Source: JBBDWK01 sp040902885
Lineage (GTDB): Bacteria > Acidobacteriota > Terriglobia > Bryobacterales > Bryobacteraceae
Assembly: GCA_040902885.1 (NCBI GenBank)
Contig: JBBDWK010000042.1
Location: forward strand, 85,189-149,188
Length of the DNA stretch: 64,000 nucleotides
Direction: 5' to 3'
The stretch's first letter is position 1. Each line of letters opens with the position of its first letter. The notes under the pieces were generated by a model. It saw only the letters and a list, made by a program, of their open reading frames with translations. It did no database searches and was not told where the DNA came from. Of this stretch, positions 34,943 through 43,321 are shown piece by piece. Position numbers and translations under genes: made by a program.

Positions 34943-35599
34943 TCAGATCTTTCGCGACGCCCGAAACGGGCCGTCGAGCTCCAACGTGAAGTCGACGAAC
35001 CGCCGCGTCGCGTGCAGCTTTTTCCAGCCGCCTCTAGCCATCAGCCTGAGCATCGCCGTGTTGCCGGAAGCGACCCGGCAACCCACCTTCCCTTTTTGGT
35101 AGTACTGCCGCGAGAGGATTTCACAATATTTCAGGATCAGCCCCTGCCCGCGCTGAGACGGGATAAGAAACGCCGACACGATCCACAGGATCGGCTCGCG
35201 TCCTCGCCCGGAGTCGATCATCTCGTCGCGTGCAGCTATGTATCCGACACGTTGAGAGTCCTTCAGCAACATGAAGGACCGGACCCGGCGCGATCTCGGC
35301 GCCGGCAGACCCAGTTGAGCCGCCCAGGACAGGAGCCAGGGCAGGTCCGCTGCCACGGCCGTTCGGGCCGTCAACCCAGGGCTCGCAGTTGCGGACTCGA
35401 GGGCCGGAGTTGTCTGCCTCTTGACCGCCGGGGTCTCCAGCAAACGGGCAAAACGGAACGCGGCCGCCGCACCCTGTGTCCTCCCGGGCAATTGCGCGCA
35501 ACGGAGCTCCGGGGCTGCGCTGCTTGCCCCCAGTGAGGACGCTGCCGCGGCCTGAACGCGGACGATTCTCTTGTTCGGAAGCGCCGCCCCTCGAATCAT
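34943..35599 (-). CDS. GNAT-fold protein with Ala-rich N-terminal extension
   Basis: A 218-residue protein. Residues about 78-200 look like a GCN5-related N-acetyltransferase: ARTAVAADLPWLL start, VGYIAARDE strand, LWIVSAFLIPSQRGQGLILKYCEIL (acetyl-CoA loop RGQG at 150-153) and VGCRVASGNTAMLRLMARGGW (motif B). Residues 1-75 are Ala/Gly/Pro-rich and likely disordered. In PVC-type systems a short disordered N-terminal segment loads cargo into the particle, so the protein could be a delivered enzyme or could modify particle proteins. It overlaps the small upstream gene by 4 bases (ATGA) and precedes the DUF4157 gene by 21 bases. Confidence 0.7.
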   Translation of the reverse strand: MIRGAALPNKRIVRVQAAAASSLGASSAAPELRCAQLPGRTQGAAAAFRFARLLETPAVKRQTTPALESATASPGLTARTAVAADLPWLLSWAAQLGLPAPRSRRVRSFMLLKDSQRVGYIAARDEMIDSGRGREPILWIVSAFLIPSQRGQGLILKYCEILSRQYYQKGKVGCRVASGNTAMLRLMARGGWKKLHATRRFVDFTLELDGPFRASRKI

Positions 35600-35811
35600 G
35601 GGACGCTCTCCTTTCCGAGACCCTGCCTGTAAGCGCGCATCCGGCCAAGCAGATCTTCTTCGCTTCGGATGCGTGCCTGCAAACGATCGAGCGGCTCGCC
35701 GCGCAGCACAGCCCGCTCCAGCTTGCGGCGCAGAGACCTCAAGTGCGCGTCGAGTTCCCGTTCAACAGGTTTCACGATTCCGGCCCGGTCGATTATCGGC
35801 GCTTCCATCAT
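35596..35811 (-). CDS. Small helical eCIS-operon protein
   Basis: A 71-residue protein, MMEAPIIDRAGIVKPV at the start, then one long charged helix (about residues 17-64; Arg/Glu/Leu-rich with heptad-like spacing, for example LRSLRRKLERAVLRGEPLDRLQARI). The start codon lies 23 bases after the beta-helix gene, and the stop overlaps the GNAT gene by 4 bases, so it is translated. It could be an adaptor or chaperone for the neighbouring candidate cargo. Family not recognised. Confidence 0.6.
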   Translation of the reverse strand: MMEAPIIDRAGIVKPVERELDAHLRSLRRKLERAVLRGEPLDRLQARIRSEEDLLGRMRAYRQGLGKESVP

Positions 35812-35834
35812 TCTGTCCTACCCTTCCCGCGGGA

Positions 35835-38800
35835 TCAAGGTGTAATCACTCCCAGGATGGGCGGAAACACAATACCGCCTCCCGGCGGTCCGAGCCCAAG
35901 ACAGGTGTCGCAGAGCGTTACGAATAGCTGTTGTGCAACCGCGTTCACCGTATCAATTGACACAAGATCCTGATTGCTTGACTGCAGCGCCGGCCGGAGC
36001 CAGACCAGATTGCCACGATGCACCCGGTACTGATCGTTTGCATTCGCCGGTCCCCCCCCGCCTTCTCCTGTCGGATCACGTTCCAGACCATGGCAGGTGG
36101 CCGAAAAACTCATGTGAGTCGTGATGTTGTAGCTTGCCGTTACCAGAAAGCCGCCGAGTACAAGCAGCGAGATCAACGCGTCGTTCACTCCCTCGGCAAC
36201 CCGGTTGTGGGAAGCGTTCGCGGTCGCTCCGACGGCGACAACCTGAGCGGAAATGCGCGGCTGGCGGTTGAACGTCGTACCGCTCTTTTTCTTGAGACCC
36301 GGATCTTCCACGTTCAGGGCGAACTGGTTTCCGAACATGACCACGTCATCCAAACTGCAAATTCCCACCGAGAAGCCCGAGGCCAGACCGGCGGCTGCGT
36401 TGGCAGTCTCCACCCAGCGCAGGGTGACGTGGTTGTTCTTGAACATTACGGGACCGCCTTGTCCGATGATGCCCCCGCCCTCGCCTGGCGCACCTACACC
36501 GCCGCCCTGATCGCCGCCGGGCTGGCGCCGGAGATACTCGGGCGTGCGCGGCGGGAAGATCCAGCGGTTGGGGGACGGCTCCCCTGTCGCCAGATCGATC
36601 GATTCCCACGGCATGCCGGCGTTGACCACCGCGACTGTGTGCGCCGTGCTCGCCTGTTGCGCGGTGGCGTTGTTGCCGAGGGAGAGCAGATAGTTGTCCT
36701 CGATCGCCACGGGACCGGTAGCGCGAGCTGCGAGAGCCGGGCCGTTCGGGTGCTCGACGGTATTACCGATCACCCGGAGCGAGCTGCCCAGAGTGTCGGA
36801 CTGGTCTTGCGTCTCCTGATTGGATGCCACGCCCGCGAGTGAAATTGCCACACCCGCGCGCATGCTCGAAATGGATGGAATCGAAGCGGGCTGCCGCAGG
36901 CCGTTGTTCTGGATGCGATTCCCCTCGATGACGATATCGTTGCCGAAGATGATACAGATGCCGGCGATCGGTGCGGGATCGGTGGTTCCGTTGTCGCGAA
37001 TCTCGTTGTCGCGGATTACGATATGTTCTCCGTCGACCAGCGCAATCGCCGCCGGAGGAATCGAGGAGACCAGGAATTGCCCGAAGACCTCCTCTTCGCC
37101 GGGTTGGAGTTTCTTCGTCTTCTGCACAGGGGAACTGGATGCGAGAGTCCTCGATTGCACCACGCAATTCGATATGCGGTTGCGCTCGATGGTGATGCGG
37201 TCAACCGTGATCAGGTCCTGGTCGCCGTCATCCTGGAGGGGGAGTGTCGTCAGCACCGAAATGCCGTTGCCTTGCATGGACTGGATTTGATTATCGGAGA
37301 TCAGAACTTCATCCAGATCGCCGGCGGTCTCCGGGTCGAAGCGAACGTTTTCGACCTCCACCGGCTGGACCTCTTCCTCGAGAGGCGCGCAGGGGTCGAA
37401 CGTGTTCTGCAGCCCGGCGCCGGCGCCGAAGTTGGTGGTGGTGGTTGTGGTCTCGGCGATCCATTCCAGACTGCCGAGCGTGATGCCATGCCCTAGCCCC
37501 CCGGTGATGCGGTTTCGCCGGATTTGAACGCGCCGCGATGCGCCGCCGATCTGGATGCCGCCCCAAGCGGCGAACGTTTCCCCTGCCGGAGCGGTCTCGA
37601 TGCGGCAGCGCTCCACACGGATGTCCTCCCCGCGCACGAACATGCCCGCTTCGTCGCTCACCGACCCCCGCATCGTCACTTCACACTCGCGGACCTCTGC
37701 CCGCAGGCCGCGGCGAACATCGATGGCAGTGCGGGTCTGCCCACCGACGCCTGCCCGCTCGTCCGCAACCACCGTCAGCCGCTCCAAGACAAGGTCGGTT
37801 GCGGCCGGGTCGGCATTCAGGTCTTCTTCCCCCGCCAATATCCCGATCTGGCCGAGAGTTTCGAAGGAAAGCTCGCGGAGGGTCACCCGCGGCGCAAGAA
37901 CGTGAATCAGCGCCGGGCTGGTGGCGCCCGTGGGCGTTCGCAGCAGCGTCTGGTGTCCGCAGCCCTCGATGATCACATCGCTGCGCTCGATTCGGACCTC
38001 CTCGGTATACGTTCCCGGCAGCACGCAGACCTTGCCTCCTGCCGCCGGAAGGCCGTCGATGGCGGCTTGTATCGAGAGGTAATCGCCACGCGAACCCACG
38101 CCATCGCCAACCGTGTGCGTGCAGCAACCGCCCCGGTCCACGAGCGGCCGGAAGCGGCTGCGGCAGTCGTGTATGGACTCGACCACCTCGGTGTTCTCGT
38201 GCTCGCCCGGTTCAGGCGGCCGAAACGTGATCAGAGACAGGGGGGCATAAACATGGCGCGGCCCGTGCGGAGCGACGCCGCCGTCTTGCGTCAGGCTCCA
38301 CGGTACGATCACCTGGGGCGTGTTCGGGCGGACAGTAACCACCCAGTAGTCGCCTGGCCGCCCTCCGCCGGTGAACTCCGGAAGGAGACCCTGTCGCCGC
38401 AGCAGAGCGTGGTTAGCCGGACCGGCCGCCGTGTCGAGAAGAACGTCATCGTTCTCCGAATCCAGGCGATGCCACGTTCGCAGGTAGAGGTAATTGCCGT
38501 CGGGGTCGGCGTTGTTTGGCAGCCAGGGGAAATCGGGATGCGCAGCGTCCCATTCGCGAACCAGAGCCTCAATCTGCGCGAGGTCCGCCTCGGCGATCTG
38601 GAAAGAGCTTTCGTCGGGATCGAACCCTTCGGCGACCCGTACGAACACGCCGGTCTCGGCGGCGACCTTTTCGTTATTGTCGAGCAGGACGGCCCAGGGC
38701 AGAAACTCAACCACGGTGTTCTCGAGCGGCCACCGGGCTTCGTCGCGCGGCTCGGCGATCATACGGACCGGCACCAGCCCGTCCTCGGCCTCGCCTAGCT

Positions 38801-39644
38801 CCACGCGGTAAAGCGGGGAGGCATTGTCGAATGCCCAGGCGTAACTGTCCGAGTTCACGAGCATGATGCGAATGGTTTGATTGTTGGCGCCGAGGTAGCG
38901 CCCCACATCGTCCGGAGTGCACGAAGCGCAGGGATCGAGGGCTTCGCCCGGAACGAAGGTCACCCGAAGACGCGCCGGGGACAGCAGCTCATGACCTGTC
39001 TCGTCAAATGCGCCTCCTACCTCGGCCTCGATCTCCGTGCGGACTGCCTCCCAGGCCGCCGTGCAGTCGTCGTTCTCGACTTCGCGGACCTGCACCCGCG
39101 CCATCCGCCGCACCCGCACTGAGGTGTCGATTCCGCCCAGCGCTCGTTCGCGAATTTCCTGGTCTTCCGTCGCGGTCACAGTCTGCTGCCACCCGTGAAG
39201 ATATGTGAGCTGCGAGTGGGTTGCGCCCGGCTGCGGCTGAGGCGCGTCCGCAGCCTGCATTTGGAGGAAGTCCCGCTGGAAGACGATCGGGTCCCCGCTG
39301 GTCTCGTCGTCGATCGTGCGTTCTTCGTGCTCGAAGCGCAGGCCTGCGACGTACATCGTGCCCGGACGGATGCGGTAGTTCAACGTATCGATCGGCGGCT
39401 CGCCGTTGAACGAGACGGGCTGAATCGTGACTTCATCACCGATGTCCAGGTCCGCTGCAAACCCCTCGTCCGGGCTCCCGCTCGGGCCGACGATTTCCAA
39501 CAAGGCCCGGCGTCGTTCTTCGTCAACGAGCTCGGCTCCTTCGTTGAAGTCCGAATCGAGCACTACGCGACCCTGCTGCATTCGCGCGCCTGCGTAGTGC
39601 TTTCTGGGCTGGACTAGAAAACGGGTAATGTCGGCGTTGGTCAT
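35835..39644 (-). CDS. DUF6519/right-handed beta-helix protein, second copy
   Basis: A 1269-residue protein, start at ATG 39644 overlapping the previous gene by 4 bases (frame open to 39875). The N-terminus (NADITRFLVQPRKHYAGARMQQGRVVLDSDFNEG) is the DUF6519 pattern seen in tail-associated proteins. A central domain contains CASC...VGRYLGANNQTIRIMLVNSD and WAFDNASPLYRV. From about residue 530 there is a right-handed parallel beta-helix: DYLSIQAAIDGLPAAGGKVCVLPGTYTEE, then repeated I-x-x-N-x-I rungs (VIRDNEIRDNG, VIEGNRIQNNG, RITIERNRISN). Such a fold often binds or degrades polysaccharides. It is a diverged tandem paralog of the 39641-43309 protein. Confidence 0.85.
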   Translation of the reverse strand: MTNADITRFLVQPRKHYAGARMQQGRVVLDSDFNEGAELVDEERRRALLEIVGPSGSPDEGFAADLDIGDEVTIQPVSFNGEPPIDTLNYRIRPGTMYVAGLRFEHEERTIDDETSGDPIVFQRDFLQMQAADAPQPQPGATHSQLTYLHGWQQTVTATEDQEIRERALGGIDTSVRVRRMARVQVREVENDDCTAAWEAVRTEIEAEVGGAFDETGHELLSPARLRVTFVPGEALDPCASCTPDDVGRYLGANNQTIRIMLVNSDSYAWAFDNASPLYRVELGEAEDGLVPVRMIAEPRDEARWPLENTVVEFLPWAVLLDNNEKVAAETGVFVRVAEGFDPDESSFQIAEADLAQIEALVREWDAAHPDFPWLPNNADPDGNYLYLRTWHRLDSENDDVLLDTAAGPANHALLRRQGLLPEFTGGGRPGDYWVVTVRPNTPQVIVPWSLTQDGGVAPHGPRHVYAPLSLITFRPPEPGEHENTEVVESIHDCRSRFRPLVDRGGCCTHTVGDGVGSRGDYLSIQAAIDGLPAAGGKVCVLPGTYTEEVRIERSDVIIEGCGHQTLLRTPTGATSPALIHVLAPRVTLRELSFETLGQIGILAGEEDLNADPAATDLVLERLTVVADERAGVGGQTRTAIDVRRGLRAEVRECEVTMRGSVSDEAGMFVRGEDIRVERCRIETAPAGETFAAWGGIQIGGASRRVQIRRNRITGGLGHGITLGSLEWIAETTTTTTNFGAGAGLQNTFDPCAPLEEEVQPVEVENVRFDPETAGDLDEVLISDNQIQSMQGNGISVLTTLPLQDDGDQDLITVDRITIERNRISNCVVQSRTLASSSPVQKTKKLQPGEEEVFGQFLVSSIPPAAIALVDGEHIVIRDNEIRDNGTTDPAPIAGICIIFGNDIVIEGNRIQNNGLRQPASIPSISSMRAGVAISLAGVASNQETQDQSDTLGSSLRVIGNTVEHPNGPALAARATGPVAIEDNYLLSLGNNATAQQASTAHTVAVVNAGMPWESIDLATGEPSPNRWIFPPRTPEYLRRQPGGDQGGGVGAPGEGGGIIGQGGPVMFKNNHVTLRWVETANAAAGLASGFSVGICSLDDVVMFGNQFALNVEDPGLKKKSGTTFNRQPRISAQVVAVGATANASHNRVAEGVNDALISLLVLGGFLVTASYNITTHMSFSATCHGLERDPTGEGGGGPANANDQYRVHRGNLVWLRPALQSSNQDLVSIDTVNAVAQQLFVTLCDTCLGLGPPGGGIVFPPILGVITP

Positions 39645-42600
39645 AGGTTTCCACCGCGTAAGATCGTGAAGCCGGAAGTCGTTCCCGGGGTGCGCCCGAA
39701 CAGGACAGTGCAAAGGCGTTGCAGAACCTCGATCACGGGCCGGGCCGGCTCTTCGCATCTGCCGCTGACCGGCAGGAACCAGACGAGATTGTCTTCCATC
39801 ACAAAGTAGTCCGGGTTTCCGTGGTTCCTGCAGCCAAAGACGGCCAGGCAGTGAGTGAGTTGATTGCCGGCGCACGCCGTCAACATCCCGGCCATCGCGG
39901 CCAGGGAGATCTCGGTCGCCTCCAGCGTCTCAGCGACGCGATTGACCGAAACATCCAAGGTGGCGCCAATCGCCATCACGTGCGACAGCGCGGATCTCTC
40001 CCGGCTGCGCGCCGCGAACTGATTGCCGCCAGCGAAAATATGGTCGGTCGAGAACAGAAAGGCGCCGAAACCTCCGAGAGGCGGATTGCTCGTGCCGTTG
40101 GTTGTGACTTGGTTGCCGCTGAAACACAGCGCGCCTCCGTCGCCGTCCGGGAACTCTTGAGCCCGTCCGTTCAAGAACTCCACGGAGCCCGCCGGCTGGA
40201 GCCATCTGGCGGGATTTGGCTCGCCCAGAGGAAGGTCGACGGCCTCCGACGGTTTTCCGGCCGAGGAGGCGAACACCGCTGGACCCAGGATGCGTCCAGC
40301 CTGGCCATGCGCGTGGAAGTGATTGGCGGTGATCCGGCAGGCGCCTTGCGACACCACGAAAGCGGCCACGGCGTCGGGCTGATCGACTACGTTTCGCCGG
40401 AGATGGATATTGCGCGGACCGGTCAGGTTCACGTCGCCGGGATCGGGAGACGCAATAACGATGCCTCCCTGGAATCGCGGGCCGAGGGTTCCACCCTGGC
40501 CGGGAAGGGGGGTAACCGGCTGCGTGGGAACTACAGCGCCGTTGCGGCGAATGCGGTTCGCGACGACAGAAACATGCTCGCCCTGCGCCACGCAAATGCC
40601 GCAAACGGGCAGATTCCGTCCGGCTCCGTTCCCATCGATGAGGTTTCCGCGAATCGTGGTCCGGATCGCCTCGGACAGCACGATTCCCCCGAACGCCGTG
40701 CGCTCGCCGTCGTTCTGCGTGAGCTGGCGGGCGTTGTCGAGGATGCGATTGTCCGCAATCACCAGATTGATGACTGCGAACGTTGTGCGGCGGAAGCAAA
40801 GGGGCGGCCGGGTTGTGCGGTCATCGAGTTGCACCTGGAGCGCCAGGGAAGAAATGCCGCTCGCGCCGGCGCCCTCAATGTGATTGTCGGCAATTATCAA
40901 TTCCTCAATGGCCGGCTGCGGCTCCGGAAAAAACTGCGTGCTGCCGTTGGTATCCGGATCGCCGGCGACGACCACGGACTGGATGATCCCGGTAACGGCG
41001 CCGGGCAGCTGGGGATTCGACTGCCCGCGCCCGGCGCCTTCCGCTCCGAGGCTGCTGCCATTGAGCGCCCGAAACACGACACTGCCCAGCGTGATGCCGT
41101 GGCCGCGGCCGCCGCGGATGACGTTATCGCGGATCTCGATATCGCGCGATCCTCCCGCCACGTGAATACCGCCCCAGGCGTGGCTGAAGTCGCCGTCCTG
41201 GTCCCTTCGCGTCTCGATCGTGTTGTCCTCTATCAGCGTCGCGCCCGGAGCGTCGATGTAAACCGCGGCGTGATCGCTGAAGGCGGCGCCCATCTCGATC
41301 CGCGAGCGGGTGATTCGGACCTCCGTTGTGCCGCTAACATGGATGGCGCTCCGCGGACCGGCCGTATCGCTTGCCATCGCCCGGATATTGACCCGGCGGC
41401 ACTCGACGCGGCTTCCACCCACTGCGCGAACGCCGATCTGTCCGTGCGCGTCGATTGCCAGATCCCGGAGGCTGATGTTACTCTCGCCGCCTTCCAGCTC
41501 AATGCCGACTACCACCTCGCTTGCCGGCTCGTCGGGCGATTCGATCCGGGTGCGCCCGCCGCAGCCCGCCACGACAACATTGCTTTTCCCGGCGATGCGA
41601 ATCTCTTCCGAGTACAGGCCGGCTCGCACGCAAAGGCGCCCGCCGCTCACGGGCAGAGCGTCCACTGCGGCCTGGATCGTCTCGAAATCGCCTCCTGGGC
41701 CGACGTCGTAGGTGCAACATCCTCGCTCAGTCAGCGAGACGATGGTGGGCCGGCAGTCCTCGATTGCCAGCACATGATGGACGGAACCGGTTGCCGATTG
41801 CCAGGTGATGAGGCTGACCGGCGCCACCACCTCGCGAGGCCCGTGCGGCGGGGATCCGCCTTCGAGCATGATCTCCCGCGGCAGGATCTCATCCGGCGCC
41901 TCCGGGCGTACGGCGATCGTCCAGAAGTCACCGGGGCGTCCGCGGCCAGTGAACACCGGAACGAGTCCGGTCTGGCCAATCGCCTTTCCCGACGAAGCCG
42001 GGATGGTGAGCGGAGCGTTGGGCTGCTTCAAGTGCCAGATCCGCATGTAGACGTAAGCTACGAACCCTTCCGAGCTGCTGTCGGTTGGGTTGAGTTGATC
42101 GTCCAAGGGGTGCTGCTCATCCCAGCGCAGCGCGATTCCGTCCTGCGTCGGGCCGGTTCCGGACTTGAGATTTTCGACCGCTATCGCCTCGGAGTCCGCT
42201 TTCCCTTTGCCGACTCCCAGCTCGAATGCACTGCCCGGCGCGAGCACCACATGAAAAGTTCGCGCCGAGGGTTCGTACGCGCCGTCCGCTTCGCCGAAAA
42301 ATCCTACAGGCGAGGCGACCTTCTCGTTCTTGACGGCCTCCCCGGTGACTTTGCCGCCCAGCGGCTTTCCGTTCTCCAGCAGCGCTTCCCAAGGCAGGAA
42401 TTCGACTACGTTGTGCTGGCGCGGGTAATGATACGTGTCCTTCGGGGGGGTCAGCATCTCGACCTGTGCGCCGCCCGCTCCATCCAGCACCAGCTTCACG
42501 CGATACAGCGGAGCCGCGTTGTCGAACGCCCACACGTAGTGATCCGGACTGGCGAGCATGATGCGGATGGCGTGGCTCTCGCTACCGAGATACCTTCCTT

Positions 42601-43309
42601 CGAGAGAGGGCGAGCACGGACCGCACTCGGAAGCCGGGGAGCCCTGGAACGTCATCCGCAGGCGCGCGTTTGACTGTAGCTGGGAAGTCGCCGGATCGTA
42701 GGTAGCCGTATCGCCATTCCCGAGGTCTTCGAGCACCTCGGCGAATGCCGCGGCGCAATTCGTGGATTGAACGTTGCGGACCTCCACGCGCCGGATGCGG
42801 CGAACCCGCGCCGCCGCATCAGCTCCGCCAAGAGAGGGCTCTAGGAATTCGGCGTCTTCCACTGCCGTTGTGGGCTGTTCCCAACCCCGCAGGTAGGAGA
42901 GCTGCCGCTGTTCACCGAGGGCGGCCCGAGGCGCCGTCGCCGCGCCCATTTGAAGAAACTCGCGCTGGAAGATCACGGGCTCCGAATCGGTCTGCTCCCA
43001 CAGTGCCCCCCCGACGTACATGGAGCCGGACTTGAGCGGGTAATCGAGAACGTACGCCTGGGTGAAGGCCCCAAAACGCACCAGCTTCGATGTAACGGTG
43101 TCGCCCACCTTCAACGCCGGAAGGAAGCCGTCATTCGTGCTGCCCGCGGCGCCGATCACATCAATCAGCGAGTCGCGCAAGTCATCGCTCGCCGCCTCGG
43201 CGCCTTCATTGAAGTCCGAATCGAGAATCGAACGCCCCTGTTGAAGACGCGAGCCGCTATAGTGTTTTCTTGGTTGGTTCAGATAGCGGGTGATGTCTGC
43301 GTTCGGCAT
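39641..43309 (-). CDS. DUF6519/right-handed beta-helix protein, first copy
   Basis: A 1222-residue protein with the same layout as the next gene: DUF6519 N-terminus (NADITRYLNQPRKHYSGSRLQQGRSILDSDFNEG), a central part with CGPC...EGRYLGSESHAIRIMLASPD and WAFDNAAPLYRV, and a beta-helix from about residue 520 (DFETIQAAVDALPVSGGRLCVRAGLYSEE; rungs such as DIEIRDNVIRGG, LVIADNRILDN, VSVVANRIRRNG). The cysteine pattern is conserved between the two copies. By position after the baseplate genes and by fold they are candidate fibre or receptor-binding parts, possibly with glycan-binding or lyase activity; no catalytic residues are assigned. A 984-residue frame on the opposite strand is a shadow. Confidence 0.85.
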   Translation of the reverse strand: MPNADITRYLNQPRKHYSGSRLQQGRSILDSDFNEGAEAASDDLRDSLIDVIGAAGSTNDGFLPALKVGDTVTSKLVRFGAFTQAYVLDYPLKSGSMYVGGALWEQTDSEPVIFQREFLQMGAATAPRAALGEQRQLSYLRGWEQPTTAVEDAEFLEPSLGGADAAARVRRIRRVEVRNVQSTNCAAAFAEVLEDLGNGDTATYDPATSQLQSNARLRMTFQGSPASECGPCSPSLEGRYLGSESHAIRIMLASPDHYVWAFDNAAPLYRVKLVLDGAGGAQVEMLTPPKDTYHYPRQHNVVEFLPWEALLENGKPLGGKVTGEAVKNEKVASPVGFFGEADGAYEPSARTFHVVLAPGSAFELGVGKGKADSEAIAVENLKSGTGPTQDGIALRWDEQHPLDDQLNPTDSSSEGFVAYVYMRIWHLKQPNAPLTIPASSGKAIGQTGLVPVFTGRGRPGDFWTIAVRPEAPDEILPREIMLEGGSPPHGPREVVAPVSLITWQSATGSVHHVLAIEDCRPTIVSLTERGCCTYDVGPGGDFETIQAAVDALPVSGGRLCVRAGLYSEEIRIAGKSNVVVAGCGGRTRIESPDEPASEVVVGIELEGGESNISLRDLAIDAHGQIGVRAVGGSRVECRRVNIRAMASDTAGPRSAIHVSGTTEVRITRSRIEMGAAFSDHAAVYIDAPGATLIEDNTIETRRDQDGDFSHAWGGIHVAGGSRDIEIRDNVIRGGRGHGITLGSVVFRALNGSSLGAEGAGRGQSNPQLPGAVTGIIQSVVVAGDPDTNGSTQFFPEPQPAIEELIIADNHIEGAGASGISSLALQVQLDDRTTRPPLCFRRTTFAVINLVIADNRILDNARQLTQNDGERTAFGGIVLSEAIRTTIRGNLIDGNGAGRNLPVCGICVAQGEHVSVVANRIRRNGAVVPTQPVTPLPGQGGTLGPRFQGGIVIASPDPGDVNLTGPRNIHLRRNVVDQPDAVAAFVVSQGACRITANHFHAHGQAGRILGPAVFASSAGKPSEAVDLPLGEPNPARWLQPAGSVEFLNGRAQEFPDGDGGALCFSGNQVTTNGTSNPPLGGFGAFLFSTDHIFAGGNQFAARSRERSALSHVMAIGATLDVSVNRVAETLEATEISLAAMAGMLTACAGNQLTHCLAVFGCRNHGNPDYFVMEDNLVWFLPVSGRCEEPARPVIEVLQRLCTVLFGRTPGTTSGFTILRGGNL

Positions 43310-43321
43310 AGTGTTCTCTTC

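Noticed and set aside
39719..42673. A 984-residue open frame on the plus strand
   Set aside because: It is antisense to the DUF6519/beta-helix gene, which has a strong family signature. High GC gives long shadow frames here; the translation has no domain pattern.
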